Below, piece by piece: positions 13,834 through 26,439 of a DNA stretch of 64,000 nt. The DNA comes from Abelmoschus esculentus (lineage: Eukaryota > Streptophyta > Magnoliopsida > Malvales > Malvaceae). Position 1 is the stretch's first letter, and each line of letters begins with the position of its first letter. The notes below the pieces were generated by a model, which worked only from the letters and a program-made list of their open reading frames with translations, ran no database searches and had not been told where the DNA came from. The position numbers and the translations under genes are program-made. The stretch lies in contig JAUCBN010000062.1 of the NCBI GenBank assembly GCA_035048815.1, positions 1,064,001 through 1,128,000 on the forward strand, in the 5' to 3' direction.

Positions 13834-15280
13834 CTCTCTCTTCCTCTGTTTTGAAGACCCAAAGAACAAAAAAAAAGGTTTGTTTTTTGTTTGTTGATGG
13901 CTGGTAAGGGAAGGATACCGTGGGGAATTCTGAATTTGATGATGGGCTTAATAGGTAAAGGCATGGTTTTTCTTTTTCAAGTTTCAAGTTTTGGAGCGGA
14001 TTTGAATCTGGGTTTGGTGGTCGGGTTAACTGTATTTGAGAGAAGGATGTTGAGTCCGATGACATCTATTTTGTTGGTCAAATTTCATTAAAGCCCCTTC
14101 TACTGTGTTTCTTTTTAGATTTAATCCTTCTATAATTCAATCATTTCTAATTTATCTTTGATGTTTTTTAGTTATAACTATAATTACAATTGGAGTTTAT
14201 AAATAAGGATAAGTATTCGGGTGTAAATCCTCTCCCTTTTGATCGTGTTTTCATTGATGTCCTACTTTAAATTAATGAGTTTAGGATCTAAGGTTAAGGA
14301 TTATGGTTAGTGTTTAGGGAATTAGGTGTATGATGTAATTTTTATGGTGCAGATTTTAGGATGTAGAGAATTATGATTAAGATTTAAAATTTAAATTTTT
14401 AAAATTTTTTAATAGGGGATGGAACGAAGCATGATTAAGGAGAAGGAGATTTCTACTTAAATATACCATGCACCAAAAAAAATAAATTATAATTGTCTTA
14501 GTTATAAGGTTTAGAAATCTAATTTATAGTATAAGATTTAAGGGTTTAAAGTTTAATATTTAAAATTTAAAAAGTACGATTATAATTTAAAGTTTATCGA
14601 TTAAACCCAACCCTAAATTCCTAATCATGTTAGCCCCTAAACTTTAACCACATCCTCTTAATTTTAATTTTTTTTTTCCATTTTAGTGCATGAAATATAT
14701 TCCCTAATAAATAATAGGTTCAAATTTTTAAACCATAATAGATTGTTACACCGACTATTGATTTAACAAGAAAAGATATTAGGTCTCTTAATTATAAAAA
14801 AAAAATGTCCTATAATTAACCTCTACAACATATGCCTTTGTTCTTTTTCCTATTCACCATGATCATGTATGCCAGCCATTAGTTTAATGCATTAGCAGTG
14901 ACCAGAAATTTAAGTCCCATGCCAATGCCATGACAGAAAACAATACGTTCAAGTCGATGTCTATTTCATTTCCACCATGCATGCATGCAGAATTGGCATA
15001 TCTTGGAATCGAAAAGATATGATCTAATTGTCAATCCATGCATTTTTAGCTTATGTTTTAAATAAGATTACCAACAACCAATTCATCAGGTTCTTTTTTT
15101 CTGAAACAAAACATAAACGGTAAGAGAAAACACAGCAAGTTTAAGAGTTCTTGGCAAGACAACAATCCATGTCTATGTTTTTGAAACAGTTTATATGCTG
15201 ACAGGAGAAAGTAAATAGAGCCAAGGATGACTTCCCAAATGTGAGACTGCTCGGATGAGCATTTGTTAGCTTGTCTATCT
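13834..15280. other. Alfin-like 5' flank and NF-YA 3' UTR
   Basis: Upstream DNA of the Alfin-like gene (13834 to about 14100) runs into A/T-rich sequence with TTTAGGG-like words (about 14280-14640), then into the NF-YA 3' UTR, which holds a miR169-like site. No further gene is visible. Confidence 0.5.
15218..15238 (-). promoter_or_regulatory. miR169-complementary site in the NF-YA 3' UTR
   Basis: The plus strand here contains AGCCAAGGATGACTT, the core of plant miR169. The minus-strand NF-YA mRNA therefore carries its complement about 45 bases past the stop codon. Compared with the canonical miRNA, differences fall at the first base, one base near position 17 and the last two bases. Plant NF-YA mRNAs are established miR169 targets through 3' UTR sites, so placement and family agree. 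Confidence 0.85.
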
Positions 15281-16994
15281 TCAGAGACGTTGATGGAGGT
15301 TTCTACCACCTTGCATATCACCAGCATGACCGGCCATGGGTCCACCGATGAGAGAAGGATAGGCGGAGAACCTTAAACCCGGATGCTGGAACATTTCATC
15401 ATTGTTGGAGGCAGTTGTGACATTGGAGCGAGAGGTAGTTGAAGCAGCATCTTTGTAGTTTCCCAGGTGATGAACTTCGGATTGGGAGATGTACATGTCT
15501 GGACCGTTGCTTGTAGGAATACTGTTTGATTCCTGGAGCTCCTTTGTGTTGAGAAATCGCCCACCACTTCCTCTAACTCGTTTTAAAGCATGAAGATGCC
15601 GAGATTCATGCAGATATGGCTGCAAAAATTTATAAAAAGAACTTATGTAATATCTTTGTTTGCAAAATAATGAGACTATCACTGTAGGTGAAAGTTGCAA
15701 TTCCCATGCAGCAAGAAGGAATAACTTGAAGCAACATACCTTTCGAACTTTGATGAGTTTGTTCTGAGCCTCAAGTTTCGCTCGAGACTGTCTTCGCCTC
15801 AGAATAGCGTGATATTGCTTTGCATTAACATAGACAAGTTCATTTTGTGTAAGCTCCAGAGGCAGCGGAACCCGAGCAGGGAGTACAGCCATCGTATGAG
15901 GTTGAATCTATTGGCAATATAATGAAAAATATCTCACAAATGGATAACAAATAAGACATTTTTGTCTGGTCATACATAACAAAGGTATAATTGACTCCCA
16001 AAGAAATCATTTATGATGTTAAACAAGATTTCAAAAGCAACTTTCCCTTTCTCTATGAACCGGTGTCATGCAAGAACAGGGACAAAAAAATCAAAATGAT
16101 TCTTACCATAGCTTGCGGGGCATAAGGAGAAGCTACCACACCGCTGAAATATGGATCAGCATAAGGGAGCGGAATATGAGCCTGCAGCACAAAAATCGAC
16201 ATCCAAGACTATGATGTAAATTGCAATCTACAATACATAGCAACCAAACCAAACGAGTAGTTTAACTGATAACTTACAATTGATTTGTTATAGTCAACTT
16301 GTGAAGGAGCAAGCCCATATTCTTGAGTTACCATTGAGGAGGATAATTTAGCAAGACCCCCAACCAGCTTCCCGTGCGCTTGGTTACCTCCTGAGCAGAT
16401 GTAAGAACAGCTAATCAGAACTACCCGGTGACAAGAAAGAAAAAAGATGATCCCACTAATTTATCATATGAAATACTAAGAGTCTTAATGGAAGGCTCTG
16501 CCACGGTTGTAAGCAATTTAGTCAGAATAAAAGAGAAAGTCGGTTCACCAGAACATGGACATGAATTAAAAACACATGTTCAAGATAAAAGAACATCTAT
16601 ACACTTAATACGAATCCAAAATATATATCGAGAGAGGAAAATATCACAAAGATCAATCATTATCCCACACCCATACTTAGGGGTACTGGAGAAATATACC
16701 TGATGATGCTGAAATTAAACTTCGCTCATTAAGGGTGCTATCACCAGCACTGGCCACTTCAGGATAAGATTGACAAGTCGATTGAGTTGATGATGAGTCC
16801 TGGTCCTGGAACTGAAAACTTAGCTGCTTGGTGTTGTTTAAGTATGGAGACATAACTCCCATCTTCAGGCTTAAACTTTCAGACATATTTGATTGCTGGA
16901 CATGAGATCCAGTTGAGTTTTCCCAAGATGAACATCCAACAACATACGTGCAAGTCGAGTGAGAACTGACAGCGGCATCCTTTTTGTTTTGCAT
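15281..16994 (-). CDS. NF-YA: Nuclear transcription factor Y subunit A (NF-YA / HAP2)
   Basis: Five exons: 16994-16700, 16390-16278, 16181-16107, 15907-15740, 15619-15281 (329 residues). The conserved core is complete. The A1 helix that contacts NF-YB/NF-YC is [20 protein letters not shown] (starting near residue 185). After a short linker comes the A2 CCAAT-binding segment, [20 protein letters not shown]. The N-terminus is Gln/Ser-rich, as in activation regions of this family. The protein joins NF-YB/NF-YC histone-fold partners in the nucleus to bind CCAAT boxes. Regulation by miR169 is indicated by the 3' UTR site. A splice donor near 18391 on the minus strand suggests a 5' UTR intron reaching to about 18.4 kb, a common arrangement in this family; this part is inference. 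Confidence 0.95.
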
Positions 16995-18500
16995 TATTGT
17001 AAAACTACTGTTCCAAAATATCTTGACTTATGAGTAAGCTCAAAAGGATCTTTGAAAGCGTTGAGAGGAAATCTCCGCCGCTATTTGAGTCAGCTCATAT
17101 GCATCAATGACCTAGCATAAAACCACACATTACCACAGTGCTTGCAAGATATTTATATTAGATGACCGTAACGCTTCTTTCACAAGGTACTCGAAGATAC
17201 ATATTAAACCGGCGTAATTCTCAACTTCAACAGATAAGTATGAACAAGTATGGAAAGCAATTTGGCCTTTAAAGCAACCAGGATGTACTGCCAAATTTAG
17301 ATATAAAATATTTATTGGTGGATAGAAGGCTCATTAGGACTCTCGTGCACATTCATAGACCGTTAGAGCCATAAAGAAATATACAAAAGACACTTACTTC
17401 CAGGGAAATAAATATTAGATAAACAGAAAGCTGCCTAAGTTACACACATACACCATTGTAGTTCATCATTTGATAGTTGATTAATTATACAAATTTAAAA
17501 CAAATCTTGTTTTGAGGTGATAATCCCTCACCGAGCATGGAAGCTATTATGTAAAAAATTCGATAAAAATGCTTTTTCATTTTCCCTTGATTTCGGAATT
17601 TTTGAAAGAAAAGGAGTTCTGATATTATTAGAATTTTAGAAAGTTAATAAAAAAAAAAGTGTTCAGATTTTCAATCTAAAAATGTAGGGGGTGTAATTAT
17701 ATTCCAAATCAGATGGATTTGAGCCATTTTCTATTTAGATTTGAATCACCAAGCTGGAACAAAGGGATGTTAGATTCAAATATCCATGTTGTGACAAAGG
17801 CGCCTGTGATGTAACTAGTAGCCCTTTTCGTTATTGCCAACTAAATCGGACAATGACACCTTTAAAATGAAAAGTAAGAGATTAAGGAAACCATTCCATC
17901 TTCAAACATCACAATGCAGCAACAAGTCACAAGCATGTCTTCTCAGTTATGCTAAAGAAACAGCAGGTGCTAACAATGATGTATGATACAAAAATACCAA
18001 ATATTCCCAATAATTCATCCCCAATAACATAAGGACAGAGAAAGTTAAATGGATTCTTGCTCAAATAAGCTCTACAAATTTTCAAAACACAAAAGTTTTT
18101 CATGCATGCAAATCCCACAACTAAAAATAACCAAGAAAGAGCTCAAAGTTGAACAAAAAAACCCATCAATCATCTATACAAGTGAACTCCAACCCACCAT
18201 CCCAGTCTCAAAATCCAACCAAATTCAGAGCCTTATAACCTTATGTACACAACACGATTTCTAAGCATACATAGAAAGATACATACATGGATAAGGAGTA
18301 CCAGATAAACTACCAAAAACAAAGTAGAAGAATCCCAGAAGAACATAATCCAAGTGAAGAAACAAAGAAAGGGAAAAGAAGAAAAGTGATATACCTTTGG
18401 GATTTTGATGGAATGGAAGAGACAACAGTAGCAAACATGATTCTATTCTATCTACTAAGCTTGGATTTTGTGCATGTCTCCCTTTTCCTCCCTTCCAAAC
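16995..18500 (-). other. Probable NF-YA 5' UTR and 5' UTR intron
   Basis: No coding region. On the minus strand a donor-like CCCAAAG/GTATATC occurs at about 18391, preceded by pyrimidine-rich sequence that could be the first leader exon. The acceptor could not be placed securely. The small open frames (17927-18536) overlap each other on both strands and look accidental. Confidence 0.45.
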
Positions 18501-19259
18501 AAAATAAATAGGAAACTGTGTCCTGTTACAAAACAAAAGCTCACTTTTTTCAGTTTTGAATCTTTACATATATAACCCAAAAAAGCAAACATCAGCTTGG
18601 GTAATATTGTTTACATATCTTCCAAAAACCCCATTTGAGAAGAAGAAGGAATGGTCTTTTCAAGTTCAGAAACTCACCGGTCACCACCGTTGTCTGTCCT
18701 CCGCCGTCAGCACCACCACCATCAGCAGCGTTGCTTCAAAATAGCAGCTCTCGTTGTTGCTTTTTCCCAGTTTGGTTTTAAATATTTTGTCGAGTGGTTC
18801 ACTTTTGTCGTGTTCTGCCATGGTGTAATAAATGGTTTTCTGCAATAAAATCTTGTCTCAGCAACAGCGGCTGCAAACGTCATTTTCAACGGCGATGGTT
18901 TCACGCGCTAGCAGGCCGCGTGTATCTCAGCTTCCCTCTCTTCCTCATTTTAAGAATGTTTATTTCTAGGAATATAAATATACTATATAAAATATAAAAT
19001 AGAGAGATTATATTATGGGTCCGACTCGTTATATCAATTATAGTCCTTAATCAATAAAAATTATTTATTTTATCATTAATTATTTATATCATTAATCTAA
19101 TTTTTTAAAAATAATTATTTCAAATGACATGAAAAAATGAATAAAGATTCATTGATTGAAAAAAAAATATGAAAAATAATGGTGAAAGAGTTATTATAAT
19201 TGGATGGATTATAATTAATTTATTGATTTTAATTACGATGTTGAAATATTAAAAATAAA

Positions 19260-19702
19260 GGTAAATTATTATAATGGTCACCCAATTGATTAAGTATATT
19301 TATTTTAGTTATCAAATTATTGAATTTATTAATTAAGTTTTCAAACTTATTAAATTGACATATTTTGATTATTACCGTTAAAAAATTAATGAATGGGTGA
19401 TAAATTGATGATGTGGCGGTTAGTAAAATCTTATAAAATTACACATTTACTACATATTATTTATCTATTAAATTAAAATTAGGATTAAATTAATATAATA
19501 AGTAAATAACATATACTAAATGTGTAATTTTATAAGATTTTACTAATTATCACATCATCAATCCATCATCAATTTCGTTAATTTTTTTAAATGGTTAAAA
19601 TATATCGATTTAATAAATTTAGTAACTTGATTAACGAGTTCGATAATTCAATGATCAAAATAAATATGTCTAATTAATTAGGTAGTCGTCGAATAATTTA
19701 CC
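19260..19702. mobile_element. Foldback MITE with 11-bp target-site duplication
   Basis: Near full-length inverted repeat of 443 bp. It starts GGTAAATTATT and ends AATAATTTACC. Both arms continue through matching blocks such as TAGTAAAATCTTATAAAATT, so each arm is roughly 200 bp. It is flanked on both sides by the identical direct repeat TTAAAAATAAA (19249-19259 and 19703-19713). Duplication length and long arms fit a Mutator-type non-autonomous element. Confidence 0.8.
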
Positions 19703-21089
19703 TTAAAAATAAAGTATTAGAAATAGTTATTTTTATTTAATCAATTAAATATAATTTATTAACCTATTAATATAAGTTAAATTTTATAAAATTATAATAA
19801 AAATTTTAATTTAATTTTTTTATTTTACCATTAAAAATTAATATTTTTATTCACAACGTCTTATTATTCATTCTCTATACTCTTAAATCTCTTTTCCAAC
19901 TCCTTTGTACGCTTGAATTAATTTCCATTAATTCAATACAGCGAAGCAGTCCAATGAATCCTCTGGCTCTGAGTAGGTGAGTCGGCTCATTGATTTTCCT
20001 GTAGACATAGGGGAATGAGGAGTGGGTGAGTCTATATTCAACACCGACGCCGACGACGTGGTCTTGTGACGCCAGTACGGCGGGGGAAGACCCTATAGAG
20101 CCAGTTGCAGACGACAGAAGGAGTGACAGTGACGGTGGTAGTGATAAGAAGAAACTTACGATGAAAATATGAAACCTAATTGAGTTTGGGTTGAAATGGG
20201 GATGTAGTCGACGTTCATTGTTGATGGAGGAACGACGGTGGTGGCGGTGACAGTGACGGAAACAACTTAAAGCAAACCAAATACTTCCAACTAAACAACT
20301 TAAAGTATCTTCGTTAGTGTAGTTAATATAAATAAACACGGACCATCGGCAGCGGTTCAAAGATTTTGGGGTCCTGTGTAATATATTAAAATATGGTCTT
20401 TAAAAATAATTGTTCATGACTTTCATTAGTTATAAAATTGTAGCCCTTAAAAACAAATATCCTTTCTAGGGGTTCCTGTTAAAACAAATATTACTGTAAC
20501 ACTGTAGTTGATTAAAAAAATAATATATATAATGTAATGACTGGATTTTTAGTTTAACGTATCATGTCTTAAACTCGAATCACGGGCCAATTGTTTGGAG
20601 CCCATTAAACAGGTTATTGAACTAACTGAATGGGTTATTTATGTCTAAACCCGAATCGTGTCTCAAATATAAGATAATCAGATCAAATATTTAGATATTT
20701 GATTACTCAAAAATTATATTTTGATTTAATATTTTTTTAAATTTGAAGATCATATTTATGAAAATTTTAAATTTTAAATATAACAAACAAAAAATTATTA
20801 AATATAACAAGATTAACACTTACGAAAAGTTTGATTTTTTTTTTGTATATAACAAGCATCAAATTGTTAAAAATAACAAAATTAATACTCATGAAAATTT
20901 GAATTTTTAAATTTTTAGATAATCAGAAACTTAAAATATTATGACCTGTAACCAATTTGAAAAATCAAGTTAGATATCTAAACTTTTAGAACAATTCAAT
21001 GGATAATCAGATCAGATCAAATATTTCTAAACACACCTAATATTAATATTTATAAAATAAATGAATGATAAGTAGGCATATCGTAAAGA

Positions 21090-21280
21090 TCGATTAATAT
21101 CTGTGTGACGATTGATGATATTGTAAGTAATAGAGGTTAAAAGAATGATTGTTGTTCCTAGAGGTCACGAGTTCAAACATCAATAATATAACAGAGTGAT
21201 TGAGCGATCAATGTCAAATGGTAGAGATTATATTCTAGAACAGATACAACTGTAATCACTATTAGCTAATTCAAAAAAAA
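21090..21280 (+). mobile_element. SINE-like element, copy 1
   Basis: It contains a tRNA-like internal promoter pattern: an A-box-like stretch around AGAGGTTAAAAGAATG and a B-box-like GGTCACGAGTTCAAAC. It ends in GCTAATTC followed by a run of eight or more A residues. A second copy in the opposite orientation at about 40775-40940 shares the body and the GCTATTAG-type 3' end. The 5' boundary is approximate. Confidence 0.6.
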
Positions 21281-21732
21281 TACTAGAGTTTGAATACTTA
21301 TATATACAATAAAAATTAAACGTAAAAAACAAATAATAATAAAATATATTTAACTAAACAATCATAAAAACAATAAATAATATTAATAAATTTAAAGCAT
21401 TAGCAAACCTTTTCCATCTGTACAACATAAGGAGGGGTAGATCAGTCATTACGGTGAACCCAAATCAGAACTTGAGGAAAGTTTTTAAAAACCACCGGTT
21501 CCAACCTCGTTTTTCAAAAGCCGTTCTTCGCTCAAACCAAACCCTAGGTCTTCTCTTTCAAAGGGGTTTAATAGGAACAATATCAAAAACTGCTAAAACA
21601 TCTGAAATCGAAGAAACCTCTTTGATAATCTGAATAGGATTTGGATTATCGAACTGGGTTTTATTTGTTATCTAAATCAGTACTGTGGAAACTCTGAAAG
21701 TCTTTCTTTTGGGAGTATTCTGAAACAGAGAG

Positions 21733-24700
21733 ATGGTAAGTGGGGTAAGAACCGAAGGGCCTATCTCAGCGAGAGTGAGCAAGACAATACAGTCAATCAA
21801 GGAAGTAGTGGGTAATCACTCTGATGATGATATCTTCGTTGCTTTGCAAGAGGCTAACATGGATCCTAATGAAACTGCCCAAAAGTTGCTTCATCAAGGT
21901 AGCGCTTTTAGTTCAGTCTTCTGTTTTGTTTTTACTTTCTTTGGAGTGTTTGGAATAATGGGTTTTGTTTGCTTTTGTAGTTGGTGTGTGGACTTTGAGG
22001 TCAAGATTGGTATAGTTCTTTCGTGTTTTTAGGGGTTTATCGTGTTTTAGGGAATTGGGTTGTTTTACTCTGTGTTCTTTTGGTGTGACTGTGTGAGAAA
22101 GTTGATTATTGTTTTAAGCAGGGTTTAAGGCCTTGTGATTGTTTCAGATTGCTTTAGCGTTCTTTAATGTTGTTTTTGCTTCTTTTTTATACTTCTTTTT
22201 GTCTTTTGCTTTGGTGGTATTATAATTTATAGGTACTTTTTCTGAGTCTGAAAGATGTGAATTAATCCACCCTTTTCTTACATCAAGTGTATTTCATTCT
22301 TCTAATTGAGTTTTGAGCCTACTGTTAAACAATCTATAGGTTGTTTCTTGATCTTTGTTTGGTTGCTCGGACATGGGGTAGTAAAATGTTGAATTTATTA
22401 GCCTAATGAGGATCATAATCTAGGCTTATCAAAGTTGGTTGGATCCAGTGGACCATGTTATGGTAATTTTTGTTTTACAATCTTTTACAAGCGATTTCAA
22501 TGCATGGAAAGTAAGCAGCGTTTCCAAATGTATGTTATGAAAATGGCATTGTGATCCTCATTGAATGTCGGAAGTAGATTGCTTGTACGATTTATCTGTT
22601 TTTTCCTCACTCCCCAATTGTACGGGGAGTGCAGTGTTTTCTCTGTCCTCAAATTGGTAAATTTGTCCACAGAAGTTGTTATTATTGAGCTTTGTATGAG
22701 ATCTAAGAGCTGGTGATAATATCTCCTTGAATGATCTTTGTACATTGACCCTTTTATGCAGGTGATATTTCAAATTTAATTTTATAGATGTTTCTTATTT
22801 ACATTCCAATCTGATTGTTTCTTCTCAGATACATTTCATCTAGTAAGGAGAAAAAGAGACCGGAAGAAAGAGGTAGGTTTTAGTTGTTCAATATCATTCT
22901 GCAACTAATTTATAGACGATATTGTGTATATGATTGATTGTGTATCCTCAGAGATTGAGACAATGGCTTAATAGTTAATTCCTTAAATATTACTTGTTGC
23001 ATCATGAAATGTGAACCACTAGAGGGGTAATGTACAAAGTTGTTCTAAATTGTTGTTTCATTATGATAGAGCATTGAACACCAAGGTTCTGTGGATCCTA
23101 GAAAATTTTCCGAGAATGTTGGTCAAGGTATGAGATTTCGTACATATCCGGAACGTGGTTCTCGAAGAGGAGGTTATACTCGGAATGCTTTGCCTGGTAA
23201 TGCAGTAGTCAACAGAGAGTTTCGTGTTGTGAGGGACAACAGGGTTAAGCAAAACTCAAATAAAGATGCAAAACCTCCTTTGTTACAATGCTCAACTTCT
23301 TTAAATGAGCAGTTGCCCATGAATGTTGCTGATAAGGGGTATGCTGTTTGGTAGTTATTTATTTCTGTTTGCTTGTTCCACTCTAATCTTGATTTATTCT
23401 CTTTTTCCTTTTGCATGTAGTTATTGATATTATAGTTGTGGAATAGTGCACACTTGAGTATTCTCCTTTTATTACCATTCTGCAGTTCAACAGGAACACC
23501 AAAAAATCAGAGAATCTTTAGTTCTCAAAGTTCATCTCAAACTTCTAGTGCACCATCCGGCTCACATGCCAGGCATGTTCGAGATGAAAATTCAGGTGGT
23601 GTTTCTAGGAAAGAAATATCAGAGGAAAAGCAAACTTCTATTCCTAATACTGCTCCGCGGTCACAGGCAGTGAAGCCCAATAACTTTCAAGCACATTCAG
23701 GCCCTCAATCATCGAGCAGCTCAGTTGTTGGGGTTTATTCGTCATCTACAGATCCTGTTCATGTGCCTTCTCCTGATTCCAGATCACCTGGTGCTGTTGG
23801 AGCTATCAAGCGTGAAGTTGGGGTTGTCGGTGTTCGCCGCCATCTTCCTGAAGAAGCTGGAAAAGATTCATCTGAAACCAATACTCTTTCCAATTCACCT
23901 GTAGGGAGGGACACTTCATCAGAGGCATTTCGACCTTTTCCTGCAATTTCCAGAGCAGATAGGGTGGTACGGAATACTCATAGTAGTGCAGCTGAATTTG
24001 CCATGTCTGGTATTTCTGGCAGCAGGTCATTTGTGAGCAATACATATGGGAGCAGGCAACATCAACATGTTTTAGTTCATCAAAAAGGTATGTTTTCTTC
24101 ACTTAGTCTTAAGCTTCTTGAAATTCTGAAGAACATCTATGTGGGTCGAAGTTATGCATCTGAGGATGCAAGAGAAGATAAACCAGTGATAGTTTATTCT
24201 AGTTATGTATATCTCCATTGACTTGGTTTAGTTTTGCTTTAAACTGTTATTTTAGCAAATATGGGTGTCAGTAGGTAGTAGCTGTTATAGAACTTAATTT
24301 GAATTTGTTTATGTGAGTTTATCATTCATATTTGGTGCAGCTAACAACCATAACAAAGAGTGGAAACCAAAATCAAGCCAGAAGTCTAGTGTTAATAATC
24401 CTGGAGTTATTGGAACACCTAAGAAATCTGCTTCTCCTCCAGCTGATGATGCCAAGGACTTGGTTTCTGAAACAGCTAAATTGCAAGAGAAGTTGTCTCA
24501 AGTTAATATCCATGAAAATGAGAATGTCATCATAGCACAGCACATTCGTGTCCCCGAGAATGATCGTCATCAACTTACTTTTGGCAGCTTTGGAGTGGAA
24601 AATGATTCTTCAAGGAATTTTGTCCCTGGTTCTCGTGCCACCGATGTCGCAGGAGACTCAAATGGGGAATCTACTGCAAGGTTGTCCTTTTCTACCAAAT

Positions 24701-26439
24701 AGTTACGTGCAATTGATAAATAGTCTAAAGTTCATTTTTTTTTCTTGTGTCAAAATCTGGTTTCTGATGTTGTTCTACTTGTATTTGCTCTAAGCAGTTT
24801 GCCTGTGTCTTCTCCCGACACTTCCAGTGATGACACTGCTGCTTGCAAGCCCATTGACATTTTAGACGATCAACTTGGAAATTCTGGACCTGTCTCTCCA
24901 CCCTCTGGTACTGCATCTGAGCATCAATTGTCTGATAAGAAAGATGCTCCAAGCCCCCAGAATCTCGACAGTTATGCCGATATTGGAATGGTCCAGGATA
25001 ACAGTCAATCCTATGCTCCTTCGGAGCCACAACAGCAGCAAGATCCTACTGAATTACCCTGTTTTTCGGTAAGCACGACATTTTAAACAGTGCTTAGTGT
25101 CATATCCCAAATGAGTATTTATTAAATTTACATGTTGCTGAAAGCCTGAAACTGATATTAAAGTAACTTTGATTTCTGGAATAATTAGCCTTTTCTTTAT
25201 TGGTCCTTGCAATGGAATGTTCTAATATGGTGTTGTCTTGCTAGCAGGCATATGATCCCCAAACTGGTTACGATTTACCATATTTTAGACCTTCAATAGA
25301 TGAAACTGCAAGAGGACAGGGTCTACTATCTCCTCAGGAGGTTTGTGCCAGTCATATGAACATTTAAGTAGTAGTATTCATTCCCGAAAGGGCTTTTTGT
25401 TTTTGTCACTTGAATTGATCAAAAATTTTAAATGATACACAGGCTTTAAGCATTCATGCTGCCAACACCCCTGCATCAACAATACCAATGAATCAGCAGC
25501 AACCTCCAGTAGCGCAGATGTATCCTCAAGTTCACATGCCCCATTTTGCTAACCTTATGCCATATCGTCAGTTTGTCTCCCCGATTTATCTACCACAGAT
25601 GGCGATGCCGGGTTATTCCAGTAATCCCGCTTTCCCACATCCATCAAATGGAAGCAACTACTTGCTCATGCCAGGGGGTAGCACTCATATTGGTGCAAAC
25701 GGCGTCAAGTATGGGATTCAACAGTTCAAACCAGTCCCTGCAGGCAATCCTACTGGCTTTGGAAATTTTACCAGTCCGTCTGGGTATGCAGTCAATGCTC
25801 CTGGCGTAGTTGGGAGTGCAACAGGTCTTGAAGATTCATCTCGGACCAAATATAAAGATGGCAATATCTATGTTCAAAATCAACAGGTAAATAATTGTTC
25901 TCCACTTTAATGACATTAGAGAATGAGCCACCGATGAACTAATATTTGAGGCCATAGTATTGAATACTGCACGGGGATGAGCTTCAACTTTTTTTTTTTA
26001 TATTGATATTTTTTTTTTCATTCTCTGTATGCACGTATATATTTCACTCAGATAGTTCAATTGTCATTGTCTCATTGCTAACTGCATTGTTATTTGATAG
26101 GCTGATACATCAGATCTCTGGATGCAGAACCCCAGGGAGGTACCAAACATGCAATCTGCCGCGTACTATAATATGCCACAAACACCGCATGGTTATATGC
26201 CATCTCACACAGGCCATGCTTCGTTTAATGCCGCCGCTGCTGCGCAATCTTCTCACATGCAATTCTCTGGTCTGTACCATCCTCCTCCACAGCCTGCTGC
26301 AATGGCAACCCCGCATCATCTAAACCCTGCAATGGGTACTAATGTTGGTTTCGGGGTTGCTCCAGCCGCTCCTGGGGCTCAAGTAGGTGCTTACCAACAG
26401 CCTCAATTGGGTCATCTTAACTGGACATCAAACTTCTGA
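21733..26439 (+). CDS. GBF-interacting protein 1-like (DUF1296)
   Basis: Nine exons join in frame: 21733-21898, 22829-22872, 23070-23338, 23486-24087, 24341-24680, 24798-25068, 25248-25340, 25443-25886, 26101-26439 (855 residues). The N-terminal domain, about residues 8-70 (SARVSKTIQSIKEVVGNHSD; EANMDPNETAQKLLHQ), is the UBA-like DUF1296 domain defining GIP1/GIP1L proteins. The rest is low-complexity, Ser/Pro/Gln-rich, with a C-terminal region rich in Met, Pro and Tyr. In Arabidopsis, GIP1 binds G-box binding factors and stimulates their DNA binding; transfer of that role is inference. The first exon ends within the domain before a 930-bp intron. Confidence 0.92.

Larger units (their letters stand above)
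18501..21732. other. Intergenic region with inverted-repeat element, SINE-like copy and hAT-like relic
   Basis: Divergent upstream regions of NF-YA and the GIP1-like gene. It contains an inverted-repeat stretch (about 19010-19240), a clear foldback element (19260-19702), a hAT-like relic (about 20560-21050) and a SINE-like copy (about 21090-21280). A 161-codon minus-strand frame at 19875-20360 has no recognisable domain and unusual composition; I do not call it a gene. The region from about 21,500 is the GIP1-like 5' UTR. Confidence 0.55.

Noticed and set aside
19875..20360. 161-codon minus-strand open frame between NF-YA and GIP1-like
   Set aside because: No recognisable domain, unusual composition, no splice partners, and it lies in a transposon-rich spacer.
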